A DNA stretch of 64,000 nucleotides from Glutamicibacter sp. B1 (GTDB lineage Bacteria; Actinomycetota; Actinomycetes; Actinomycetales; Micrococcaceae). Positions 39,359-47,553 of the stretch are shown piece after piece. Both the position numbers and the translations under genes were made by a program. The DNA lies in assembly GCF_039602135.1 (NCBI RefSeq), contig NZ_CP125942.1:682001-746000 (forward strand), in the 5' to 3' direction. The notes under the pieces are model-generated. The model did not search any database, was not told where the DNA came from, and was given only the letters and a program-made list of their open reading frames with translations. Each line of letters opens with the position of its first letter. Positions within the stretch are counted from its first letter, which is position 1.

Positions 39359-40351
39359 TTAGGCGACTGGAGTCGGGTAGGAGGAAGACCACTGATCTAG
39401 CAGTTGGCGATTCGGGATGATGAAATGCTCTTCGGTGAACTTGCCTTGGATCTTGCCCAACTGAGTTCGTTCTTCGCGGTCATAAAAGACGCGAGTGGGG
39501 GAGAAGTCTTCGGCGCCCAGGCTCGGGTGGTACACAGAAGGAGCGGCCGAATTGGCGTTATAGATTTCCGGGCGATAAATCTTCTGGAACGTTTCCATCG
39601 TGCTGATGAGGCTGATCAACTGCAGATTCGTGTAATCGTTGAGTAGGTCGCCGCGGAAGTAGAACGCCAGCGGGGCAACAGCGCCTGGTGGCATGAAGTA
39701 GCGGACGCTCAAACCCATTTTTCGGAAGTACGCGTCGGTCAATGAATTTTCGTCCTGCTGGTATTCCAAACCGAGCACTGGATGGCTGTTGCCGGTGCGG
39801 AAATAGGTCTTGGAAGTCGAGACGCTGATGCAGACCACCGGCAGCTGGGCAAAACGCTCACGGTATGCCTGTGAGTTCAAGAAATGTTGGAAGAGCTGCC
39901 CATGGAGATCGCCAAAATCTTCTGGAAGCACCGGAGCTCCGCTTTCATTGCACGATGCTGGAAGCACCACGCTGAAGTCGTAATCGCGGACATAAGAAGA
40001 AAAATTATTGCCGACCATGCCCTGGGACCGAGTGCCGGTGAGTTTATCCACGATCGTGGTTTCAAGCACTTCTAAAAGCGGGAATTCCTGATCGGTATTA
40101 TCGGCGGAATAATGCACATTTGCTGAAATGATTTCCAATTCCAGCTCATAGCGGTCACCTTGGGGATTGTCCCAGTGAGCCAGGGAATTGAAGCGGCGGT
40201 TGATCATCGTCAGGGCATTGCGAAGGTTCTCTTCGCGGCGCTCTCCGCGCGCCAAATTGGCGAAGTTTGTCGTGGTTCGAGAATTCGCAGAAGGGGAGTA
40301 ATTCTCGTCGAATCTTGTGGTGCTAATGCTGAAATTTAATGCGTCTGCCAT
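39359..40351 (-). CDS. mesX: MesX (DUF1852), partner of methionine synthase MesD
   Basis: The start is taken at 40351 (MADALNFSISTTRFDENY); the upstream extension to 40408 is not family-like. The 330-residue product follows the DUF1852 family: NFANLARGERREENLRN, LELEIISANVHYS, VPPGAVAPLAFYFRGD-type region and a conserved C-terminus. In Acinetobacter, DUF1852 is required for methionine synthesis by MesD; the chemical role is not known. It leads the operon mesX-mesD-flavin reductase and is divergent from a LysR gene with a clear binding box between. Confidence 0.85.
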   Translation of the reverse strand: MADALNFSISTTRFDENYSPSANSRTTTNFANLARGERREENLRNALTMINRRFNSLAHWDNPQGDRYELELEIISANVHYSADNTDQEFPLLEVLETTIVDKLTGTRSQGMVGNNFSSYVRDYDFSVVLPASCNESGAPVLPEDFGDLHGQLFQHFLNSQAYRERFAQLPVVCISVSTSKTYFRTGNSHPVLGLEYQQDENSLTDAYFRKMGLSVRYFMPPGAVAPLAFYFRGDLLNDYTNLQLISLISTMETFQKIYRPEIYNANSAAPSVYHPSLGAEDFSPTRVFYDREERTQLGKIQGKFTEEHFIIPNRQLLDQWSSSYPTPVA

Positions 40352-40427
40352 GATAGCCAATCTGTATTTGGGAGGCCTGGACAGGCCGAGGGGAAGTCGT
40401 TGCGTCAATCATGCAGGGTGATTCTTG

Positions 40428-40446
40428 ATATCAGGTAACTCGATAT
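40428..40446. promoter_or_regulatory. LysR-type binding box (ATATC-N9-GATAT)
   Basis: ATATC and GATAT form an exact inverted repeat around nine bases, giving the T-N11-A pattern typical for LysR regulators. It lies 27 bp before the LysR start and 77 bp before mesX, the usual place for a shared recognition site. Control of mesX by the LysR protein is inferred. Confidence 0.6.
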
Positions 40447-40473
40447 AACTATGGATTAATATAGACTCAAACT

Positions 40474-41415
40474 ATGGTTCAGGTTTCGAATGGATTGACA
40501 CTGCAGCAGCTTCGCTATTTTGTGGCGGTAGCTTCCGAGGGGTCGATTTCGGCTGCCGCCGACCTGATTTACGTCGCGCAGCCCAGCATGTCGGCGGCGA
40601 TGAAGGAACTCGAATCCCGGGTGGGGCGCACCTTGCTGGTGCGCTCGGCCAGGGGAGTGACGCTCACTGCTGAAGGCGCAGAATTCCTCGGCTACGCCCG
40701 GCAGGTGCTCGAGCAGGTGGAGCTTCTTGAGCACCGCTACCTCGGCCGCCCCGCCGCGCGGCGGCTGCTGGGTGTCTCAACCCAGCACTACTCCTTTTCG
40801 GTGGACGCCTTTGTGCGTATGGTCCAGGCCAGTGGTGCCGCGGAATACCAATTTTCGCTGCGTGAGACCCGCACCGAAGAGATCATCGAGGATGTGCGCA
40901 CCCTGCGCAGTGACATCGGGATTCTCTACCGCAACGACTTCAACCGGAAGGTCATCGACAAGCTGCTGCGCGAATCTCGGCTGGTCTTCCACCCGCTGTT
41001 CTTGGCCGATCCGCATATTTTCATCTCGCGCAGCAACCCACTGGCCGCCCGCGATCAGGTCACCCTCGAAGACCTCGAAGATCTACCCCGACTGACCTTC
41101 GACCAGGGGGCAAGTAACTCTTTTTACTTCGCCGAAGAGGTCCTCTCCACCCGCTCAAGCCAGCGCGAAATTCAGGTCTCGGACCGTGCCACGATCTTCA
41201 ACCTCATGATCGGTTTGGGCGGGTACACGATCTCCACCGGCATCATCAGCGACGAGCTGGATCCCTCCATCGTGGCCATCCCGCTGGCCATCGACGAGCG
41301 CATCGAGATCGGTTGGATCAACCACGCCGCCATTCCGCTGACCGATCAGGCCCAGCGCTACCTGCAAGAGGTCCGTGCGGTGGTTCAAAGCTTCGGAGTT
41401 CAGGTACTCGGCTAG
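40474..41415 (+). CDS. LysR-family regulator of the mesX-mesD operon
   Basis: The 313-residue protein has the winged HTH at about 8-66 (LQQLRYFVAVASEGSISAAADL, AQPSMSAAMKELE) and a two-lobed co-inducer domain (about 90-300). It is divergent from mesX, with a T-N11-A box between. LysR proteins next to methionine genes (MetR, for example) often sense homocysteine, but the effector is unknown here. The ATG at 40474 has no strong ribosome binding site; GTG codons nearby are possible. Confidence 0.88.
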   Translation: MVQVSNGLTLQQLRYFVAVASEGSISAAADLIYVAQPSMSAAMKELESRVGRTLLVRSARGVTLTAEGAEFLGYARQVLEQVELLEHRYLGRPAARRLLGVSTQHYSFSVDAFVRMVQASGAAEYQFSLRETRTEEIIEDVRTLRSDIGILYRNDFNRKVIDKLLRESRLVFHPLFLADPHIFISRSNPLAARDQVTLEDLEDLPRLTFDQGASNSFYFAEEVLSTRSSQREIQVSDRATIFNLMIGLGGYTISTGIISDELDPSIVAIPLAIDERIEIGWINHAAIPLTDQAQRYLQEVRAVVQSFGVQVLG

Positions 41416-41645
41416 GCCCCAAATCTGTAACAGTGTGTCACCGCTGGGTGCTTAGTTGTCACAAAGTTGAGGAAGATCCTTGGAATCTCGGGAATTCTCA
41501 TCTTGATCACGCGTCATAAAGGGTCGTTAGTGTCCGCGTCATGATGACAAGTAGACGACATATGAAGCGTCACGACCTTGTATGAAGCGTCAGCGCCGAT
41601 AGCGCTTGCACGCTGTGAGGCCCATGCCCAACCATGGAAGAACAA

Positions 41646-41732
41646 CCCATCAAGAGCGACTAAGAGATCTGGCTCGTTGACGTCGCAGCAACCATCGGGA
41701 AACCGAAAGGTGCTAAAGCCAGGAACGATGGA
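41646..41732 (+). promoter_or_regulatory. SAM-I (S-box) riboswitch upstream of metY-metB
   Basis: The conserved order of the S-box is visible. P1 is made by CCATC (41647-41651) and GATGG (41727-41731). AAGAG follows the 5' arm, then GATCTGGCTCGTTGACG, CGCAGCAACC, a P3-like hairpin TCGG-gaaa-CCGA, and AAGGTGCTAAAGCCAG. The SAM-binding core positions (GCAACC, AAGGTGC) are kept. It lies about 90 bp before metY. A CTCGT/ACGAG hairpin next to the metY ribosome binding site could be the expression platform, which suggests translational control. Confidence 0.88.
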
Positions 41733-41820
41733 GCAGTTCCGAACCCCGCATCAGCGTGGGCCTTGTGCCAAACACGATGCACTTCGGTCCTCCCTCGTGA
41801 TCAAGAAACGAGAAGGAGCT

Positions 41821-43116
41821 ATGAGCCAAGGAACCGACGCGGTCCACGCAGGATATCGCCCGAGCGGAGAGTTCCGCCCGATGCTACCTCCACTGCACAA
41901 TTCCGCAGCGTACCAATTTGAATCCCACGGCGAAGCCATCGAAAAGTTCGCGCTGCGCCAATCCGGCTTCACCTACTCACGCACCGGCAACCCCACCGTT
42001 TCCATCCTCGAACAACGAGTAGCCGCACTGGAAGGCGGAGCCCACGCGGTCGCCACCGCCACCGGCCAATCCGCGGTGGCCCTGTCCCTACTGGCCCTGA
42101 CCCAGGGACCCAAACACATTGTGGCTTCCTCCTCGCTCTACGGTGGCACCGTTGATCTGTTCACCGACACCTTCGCCGACTTCGGTATCCGCGTCACCTT
42201 TGTTGACCAGGCCGATCATGCCGCTTGGGGTAACGCTATTCAGGAAGACACCCGCGCGTTCTTCCTCGAATCCGTGTCCAACCCACTGTGTACCGTGGCT
42301 GACCTACCAGCCATTGCCGCCATCGCCCACGAACACAACATCCCGGTAGTCGTGGATAACACCCTGGCCACCCCAGTGAACGTCAAGCCGCTAGATTTCG
42401 GCGCCGACATTGTGGTGCACTCAGCCACCAAGGGATTAGCCGGACACGGTTCGGTCCTCGGCGGTGTGGTGGTGGACTCCGGCACCTTCGACTTCTCCAA
42501 TACGGTGCGCTGGCCACAAATCTCCGCCCCACGAGCACGCCTGAACAACACCTCACTGCTCGAACGCCACGGTGCCGGCGCCTATACGATGCTGGTGCGT
42601 TCCAAATTCCTGCACGATCTGGGCCCAACCCTGGCCCCGGCCAGCGCCCAGAGCATCCTCACCGGAATCGAAACCCTGCCGGTGCGCGCCGCCCACGTGC
42701 ATCGCAGCATCACCACCCTGATCGACAAGCTCTCTTCCCACCCGGGCATTGCGGCCATCCACCACCCGTCCTTATCCAGTCACCCAAGTTTTGAACTGGC
42801 GGCAACGATCACCCCGAACGGCACCGGCTGTGTACTTGCCATTGAACTGGCCGACCCCTCACTGGTCTCCCCGGTGATCGACGGGCTGAGCCTGATCTCC
42901 CTGGCCGCGAACGTGGGCGATACCCGCACCATGATTTCGCATCCGGCCACCATGACGCACTGCCGGCTCACCGAAGAACAATTGGTCGCCGCCGGACTAA
43001 ACACCTCCACCCTGCGCCTGTCGGTAGGGCTCGAAGACCCGGCCGACCTGTTGGCAGATCTTACCCAGGCCCTGGATCTGGCATTGGTCCTAGCCCCACA
43101 AACTCAAGGAGCATGA
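41821..43116 (+). CDS. metY: O-acetylhomoserine sulfhydrylase-like PLP enzyme
   Basis: The start is set at 41821 after GAAGGAG; the open frame before it is riboswitch. The 431-residue protein is a Cys/Met-metabolism PLP enzyme. It has GTDAVHAGY at the N-terminus, YSRTGNPTVSILEQRVAALEGG, VVDNTLATP with the PLP-binding Asp, and SATKGLAGHG with the Schiff-base Lys. It resembles O-acetylhomoserine aminocarboxypropyltransferases, which make homocysteine from O-acetylhomoserine and sulfide. Control by the SAM riboswitch fits. It is followed at one base by metB. The exact substrate within the family is not certain. Confidence 0.88.
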   Translation: MSQGTDAVHAGYRPSGEFRPMLPPLHNSAAYQFESHGEAIEKFALRQSGFTYSRTGNPTVSILEQRVAALEGGAHAVATATGQSAVALSLLALTQGPKHIVASSSLYGGTVDLFTDTFADFGIRVTFVDQADHAAWGNAIQEDTRAFFLESVSNPLCTVADLPAIAAIAHEHNIPVVVDNTLATPVNVKPLDFGADIVVHSATKGLAGHGSVLGGVVVDSGTFDFSNTVRWPQISAPRARLNNTSLLERHGAGAYTMLVRSKFLHDLGPTLAPASAQSILTGIETLPVRAAHVHRSITTLIDKLSSHPGIAAIHHPSLSSHPSFELAATITPNGTGCVLAIELADPSLVSPVIDGLSLISLAANVGDTRTMISHPATMTHCRLTEEQLVAAGLNTSTLRLSVGLEDPADLLADLTQALDLALVLAPQTQGA

Positions 43117-43117
43117 G

Positions 43118-44347
43118 ATGACTGGCTTCAACACTCAGGCCGTACACGCCGGCCAGCACAAAGACCCACATACCGGGGCCGTGGTCCCACCGATCTACCA
43201 AACCAGCACCTTCATCCAAGACGGTATTAACGTGCTGCGTTCCGGGCACGAATACTCCCGAGGCTCCAACCCCACCCGTGATGGCTTCCAAGAACAGCTC
43301 ACCGCACTTGAAGGTGGTGCAGCCGGGTTCGCCTTCGCTTCGGGCATCGCCGCCGAAGACGCCCTCTTGCGTGCCGTGCTTGAACCGGGCGATCACATCA
43401 TCCTCGGCGCCGACGGCTACGGTGGCACCAACCGGTTGATCTCCAAACTACACAGCAAATGGGGCATCACCTCTTCTGCGGTAGACATCACCAACCTGGA
43501 TTCGGTGCGCGCCGCGGTACAGCCGAACACCGCACTGCTCTGGGTGGAGACTCCCTCCAACCCACTACTGGGCATCGCCGATCTTTCCGGGTGGGCCACC
43601 ATTGCCCGCGAGAACGGTGCCCTGCTGGTGGTGGATAATACCTTCGCCACTCCTTATCTACAGCGCCCACTGGATTTTGGTGCGCACGCGGTGGTTCACT
43701 CCACCACCAAATACATTGGCGGGCACTCCGATGTGCTCGGTGGTGCGGTGATTCTCGCCGATCATCACTTCCGCGGCCAATCCCTGGCCGAAGCGGTGGG
43801 CTATCAGCAGTTCGCCGGGGGAGCGGTGGCCGGCCCGCAGGATTCCTATCTGGCCGCGAGGGGGCTCAAAACCCTGGGCCTGCGCATGGAACGCCACTGC
43901 GCTTCAGCCCAAGCACTGGCCCACTGGCTTGATGCCCGCCCCGAGGTCACCCGTGTCTACTATCCCGGTCTCACCTCCCACCCCGGGCACGAACTGGCCG
44001 CCCGCCAGCAGCGCGGATTTGGTGGCATCGTCTCGGTCGCGTTAAAAGATGAAGCCGCCGCCCGCGCCTTCGCCCAGTCCATGGAGTACTTCCAACTCTC
44101 GGTCTCCTTAGGCGGGGTGGAATCCCTGGTCTGTTATCCGCGCGAAATGACCCACGCCTCGCTGATCGGTACCGAACTGGAAATCCCGGCCAACCTGGTG
44201 CGCCTGTCGGTGGGGATCGAAGAGGTCGAAGATCTCATTGCCGATCTGGAACGCGGCCTGGCTGCCGCCCGTGCCACCGTTCCGGCCACCACTCGTGACA
44301 CCGCTTCCGCGCGCACGGTGCGCGAAAAGACGTTGGAAAACGCCTGA
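43118..44347 (+). CDS. metB: Cystathionine gamma-synthase/lyase-type PLP enzyme
   Basis: The 409-residue protein starts one base after metY's stop, behind AAGGAG. It shows GFNTQAVHAGQ, IYQTSTFIQDG, the Tyr-Arg pair in EYSRGSNPTR, VVDNTFATPYLQ and the PLP Lys in STTKYIGGHSD. These are typical of cystathionine gamma-synthase and its close relatives (gamma-lyase, beta-lyase), which cannot be separated safely by eye. As part of the SAM-riboswitch operon, a synthase role in trans-sulfuration to methionine is most likely. The C-terminal tail after about 380 is family-variable. Confidence 0.85.
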   Translation: MTGFNTQAVHAGQHKDPHTGAVVPPIYQTSTFIQDGINVLRSGHEYSRGSNPTRDGFQEQLTALEGGAAGFAFASGIAAEDALLRAVLEPGDHIILGADGYGGTNRLISKLHSKWGITSSAVDITNLDSVRAAVQPNTALLWVETPSNPLLGIADLSGWATIARENGALLVVDNTFATPYLQRPLDFGAHAVVHSTTKYIGGHSDVLGGAVILADHHFRGQSLAEAVGYQQFAGGAVAGPQDSYLAARGLKTLGLRMERHCASAQALAHWLDARPEVTRVYYPGLTSHPGHELAARQQRGFGGIVSVALKDEAAARAFAQSMEYFQLSVSLGGVESLVCYPREMTHASLIGTELEIPANLVRLSVGIEEVEDLIADLERGLAAARATVPATTRDTASARTVREKTLENA

Positions 44348-44379
44348 TAATTTCGGTCCGCAATCATCGGGCGGCGTAC

Positions 44380-44411
44380 CCCTTCCCCAAAGGATAGTAG
44401 TTGGGGAAGGG
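44380..44411 (+). promoter_or_regulatory. Hairpin covering the ribosome binding site of the AraC gene
   Basis: CCCTTCCCCAA (44380-44390) pairs perfectly with TTGGGGAAGGG (44401-44411) around a 10-base loop. The 3' arm is the purine-rich ribosome binding site of the gene starting at 44419. It may act as metB terminator (no U-run) or limit AraC translation on read-through. Confidence 0.5.
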
Positions 44412-44418
44412 TGGAATC

Positions 44419-45282
44419 ATGATCGGAATTCTTAATCGGCTCATCGAGCACATCGAGGCAAACCTGTGTGCCGAGATCAACCTCGCCGAACTGACGCGCA
44501 GCGAAGGCACCACCGAATATCACCTGCGCCGGATGTTCTCCTCCTTGGCCGGCATGCCGGTCTCCGAGTACATTCGCCGGCTCCGCATGAACGTGGCTGC
44601 CGCGGACCTGCTGGCCGGTGAGGACCTGTTAAGTATTGCGATCCGATACGGGTATGGATCGGCCGAAGCCTTCAGTCGCGCCTTCACCTCGGTGCATGGT
44701 GCGTCCGTGAGCGAAGTCCGCCAACACGGCGGACCCCTTCGAAGCCAAGCAATCATCAGGTTCAGCCTGCACGTCGAAGGGAACACCATGGACGCACGAA
44801 TAGTAGAACGAGAGAATTTCCAGCTCATTGGGTACGCAACCCAAGTGCCGTTGATTCACCATGGGGTCAACCCGCAGATCCAAGAGCACATCGCTTCGAT
44901 CCCGATGGCCGAACATGCCCGGCTCAAGGCATTGTCAGCCACCGACCCCGCAGGGCTATTGCAGGTCAGCGACCAGGTCGATGTCGATTACCAAGAAGGA
45001 TCCGAACTCACCTATCTGCACGGGGTCGCGGTGCCAGCCGGACCGGTGCCCGAGGACCTGGATTCCATTCAGGTGTCCGCCGGCCACTGGGTGGTTTTCA
45101 GTGTCACTGGTAATTACCCGGCGGCACTGCAAGAACTTTGGGCCGCCACCGCCACCTCATGGTTCCCGTCGAACCCCTGGCGCCTGCGCCCCGGACCATC
45201 CCTAGTTGCCGTGCTCGATCGGGCCGCCGATTTCAGTACCGCGACCTGCGAGCTCTGGCTACCGGTAGAGGCTGACAGCTAG
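44419..45282 (+). CDS. AraC-family regulator with GyrI-like effector domain
   Basis: The start at 44419 (MIGILNRLIEHIEANL) follows GGGGAAGGGTGG. The 287-residue protein has an N-terminal AraC DNA-binding domain (about 1-105) with two HTHs, INLAELTRSEGTTEYHLRRMF and LLSIAIRYGYGSAEAFSRAF. A GyrI-like small-molecule domain follows (about 120-285: VERENFQLIGYATQVPL, AGHWVVFSVTG). This is the order of Rob and similar drug- or stress-responsive activators. Target genes are unknown. Confidence 0.88.
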   Translation: MIGILNRLIEHIEANLCAEINLAELTRSEGTTEYHLRRMFSSLAGMPVSEYIRRLRMNVAAADLLAGEDLLSIAIRYGYGSAEAFSRAFTSVHGASVSEVRQHGGPLRSQAIIRFSLHVEGNTMDARIVERENFQLIGYATQVPLIHHGVNPQIQEHIASIPMAEHARLKALSATDPAGLLQVSDQVDVDYQEGSELTYLHGVAVPAGPVPEDLDSIQVSAGHWVVFSVTGNYPAALQELWAATATSWFPSNPWRLRPGPSLVAVLDRAADFSTATCELWLPVEADS

Positions 45283-45345
45283 GCCTATCCACACGCCGTC
45301 TTCACCTGCCCCGCGGAATCCTTGTCGCGGGGCATGCTCGTAGCT

Positions 45346-47001
45346 ATGAACACGGCACAAGCTCTCAAGAATTTGGCTCAGGCGAGCGAACTGATCGTCT
45401 CGGCCACTGCCGTGTTTTCCCAGGAGATTCCCGCCGGGCACGCCGCCTATTTCGCATTTCTCACCGAGCATCTGGCCCAACAACTAACGCGCGCTCAAAT
45501 CCAGGCCGCGCACGCGGTACGCCGCACCGGCGCCCACAAACTTGACCGCGAATCCTTCCAGGCCATCACCGACGCCGGAACCATCCCCACCCTGGAACAG
45601 ATTGAAGCCGCCGAAGGGCACACCACCTCCGGACGCACCCACTTTAATAGTGCCTCCGGGCTCATGCAGGACTGGTTAGATATTCCACGGGCCACCGCAT
45701 CGGCCCGCCTGATCCAAGCCGACTGCTTGATTGGTGGGGTGAATGAGGCAGGCCAACCCATCGCCCCGTGGTTGCCCCAGCTTGCCGAACAATTCATGGA
45801 CCCGGACGTCGACCCACGCCCGGTCGCCGCCACGGCCACGAAACTGCATTCCGCCCGCAAGGATCTGGGCGAGGGCAAAGCCGGACGTAAAAAGAAAGAA
45901 CAGCTGCAAGCCGACGCACTGGCTTTCCTGCGCACCGAACCGAAGTCCGCACGCAAACACATTAACGCGCTCATCGCCGAGGTGAAATCCGGTGAACGCC
46001 CGATCAAGGCCCTACTGGACTGTATCGGTATTTTTCGACGTGGCATGCGCCAAGGCCTGGTCGAATATGTGCTTCGTTTACTGCCTTCGCAGGCGGCTTT
46101 TATCGAGGCCTACCTCGCCAAGATGGACAATCCGGCCACCGTGGCCGGTAACCGCGAACATCTGAAGGACACCGAAGCTCAGTTCACCGGGGAACCGGGC
46201 AGCGACTGGGACGACGAGGAGTCGATGCCAGACTGGGCTAAGGGCGGGAACCGTTCTGGACCCGCCGAGCCGGCCGATCCATCCGAATCAGCACCACCGG
46301 AAACTTCGCAAAGCTCACCGAAACCGACCGAGCACAAACCGTGGGAAGAGATGAAGCCCGAACGCCGCCGGCTACTAGGACTACTAACCCTGTTGATGGG
46401 AAGCTCTCCCACCGGTTCCGGTGTAGCACCACCCGCAGCGCAGGTCAGCATCGTGTTGAACTGGGAAAAGATGCAACAGCAGGTCAAGGACTATGCCGTC
46501 ACTTCCAGCGGATTGTCGCTCAGCCCCGGTGAAGCGCGAGCCGCACTATGTACCGCCGGCATCTACCCGCTGGTACTCAATGGCACTTCTCTGCCCTTGG
46601 ACCTTGGCCGAACCCAACGGCTTTTCTCCAAGGCCCAAGGTCGAGCCATCCGCGCCGCCTACCGAGGCTGCTCCTACCCGGGCTGCTCCATGCCCGCCGA
46701 ACGTTGCGAACTGGACCACCTCGATCCCTGGGAAAAGGGCGGCCGCACCGACATCGCCTCAGCGGATCTGAACTGCCCGATCCACCACATCAGTCGGCAC
46801 TGCGGACTCTTTAGGACCGTCAAGATCCCGGGAAGTCGGCCCCTGGTACTACTATCCAGTGAGCTCGACCCGGAACAACGTCTAAGGATCAATACCTATT
46901 TCATGACCCCGGCTGAAGCGCTGGCCGCCGAAGCCCGGGCTGAACGGACGACAACCCAGTGGCGTTCGGGGCAACTGGTCCTAGAGTTCGCCGCGGCTTA
47001 A
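45346..47001 (+). CDS. DUF222 / HNH endonuclease family protein
   Basis: From the ATG at 45346 (an ATG at 45334 is possible), the 551-residue protein has the DUF222 helical domain over the first 300 residues, typical of actinobacterial 13E12-type repeat proteins. A disordered Pro/Ser/Glu-rich linker (about 300-340) follows, and an HNH nuclease near the C-terminus: CSYPGCSMPAERCELDHLDPW, then DLNCPIHH. These genes occur in many copies per actinobacterial genome and are thought to be mobile; function is unknown. Its last four bases overlap the convergent carbonic anhydrase-like gene. Confidence 0.85.
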   Translation: MNTAQALKNLAQASELIVSATAVFSQEIPAGHAAYFAFLTEHLAQQLTRAQIQAAHAVRRTGAHKLDRESFQAITDAGTIPTLEQIEAAEGHTTSGRTHFNSASGLMQDWLDIPRATASARLIQADCLIGGVNEAGQPIAPWLPQLAEQFMDPDVDPRPVAATATKLHSARKDLGEGKAGRKKKEQLQADALAFLRTEPKSARKHINALIAEVKSGERPIKALLDCIGIFRRGMRQGLVEYVLRLLPSQAAFIEAYLAKMDNPATVAGNREHLKDTEAQFTGEPGSDWDDEESMPDWAKGGNRSGPAEPADPSESAPPETSQSSPKPTEHKPWEEMKPERRRLLGLLTLLMGSSPTGSGVAPPAAQVSIVLNWEKMQQQVKDYAVTSSGLSLSPGEARAALCTAGIYPLVLNGTSLPLDLGRTQRLFSKAQGRAIRAAYRGCSYPGCSMPAERCELDHLDPWEKGGRTDIASADLNCPIHHISRHCGLFRTVKIPGSRPLVLLSSELDPEQRLRINTYFMTPAEALAAEARAERTTTQWRSGQLVLEFAAA

Positions 47002-47516
47002 GAGTTCGCAGCCAAATGCTTGGCCGCCAATTCGAGGTAATGCTCGGCGTTGACGTTCAACCCGGCAACCTCTTCATCGCTGAGCTCACGACGCACCTTG
47101 GCAGGTACACCGGCAACGAGCGATCGTGGTGGAACCTGCGTGCCCTCCAGCACCAGTGCGCCGGCAGCCACCAGCGACTGCTCACCAATCACCGCACCAT
47201 TCATGATGGTGGCACTCATGCCGACCAGACATCCATCACCCACGGTGGCACCGTGCACTACCGCCGAGTGACCCACCGAAATCCCGGCACCCAAGGTGCA
47301 TGGGTAGCCTTCATCGGCGTGAAGGACGACGTTGTCCTGCAAATTGGTGCCCTCGCCCACGCGAATCGGAGCCGAATCCCCGCGTACGGACACCCCGTAG
47401 AAGGCGCTGGACCGATCAGCCAAGGCCACATCCCCGCTCAACACGGCGGTGGGTGCAACAAATACGTTCTCGCCGACCTGCGGGGTCGACCCATCAATAG
47501 TAATAATGTGGCTCAT
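46998..47516 (-). CDS. Gamma-carbonic anhydrase family protein
   Basis: The 172-residue protein is a left-handed beta-helix made of hexapeptide repeats. It has FVAPTAVLSGDV, RGDSAPIRVG and TNLQDNVVLHADEG, GISVGHSAVVHG with the zinc-type His residues, then VGMSATIMNGAVIG and AGVPAKVRRELS at the C-terminus. Related proteins are either carbonic anhydrases or acyltransferase-like proteins (YrdA/PaaY); three His are in place, so zinc binding is likely. It is 37 bp downstream of purU and could share its transcript. Confidence 0.85.
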   Translation of the reverse strand: MSHIITIDGSTPQVGENVFVAPTAVLSGDVALADRSSAFYGVSVRGDSAPIRVGEGTNLQDNVVLHADEGYPCTLGAGISVGHSAVVHGATVGDGCLVGMSATIMNGAVIGEQSLVAAGALVLEGTQVPPRSLVAGVPAKVRRELSDEEVAGLNVNAEHYLELAAKHLAANS

Positions 47517-47553
47517 GACACCTACTCTAGTTGGAGCCGGAGCACGGTGCGAG

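Noticed and set aside
41578-41820. N-terminal extension of the metY product
   Set aside because: This frame runs through the SAM riboswitch; the real start is at 41821 behind GAAGGAG.
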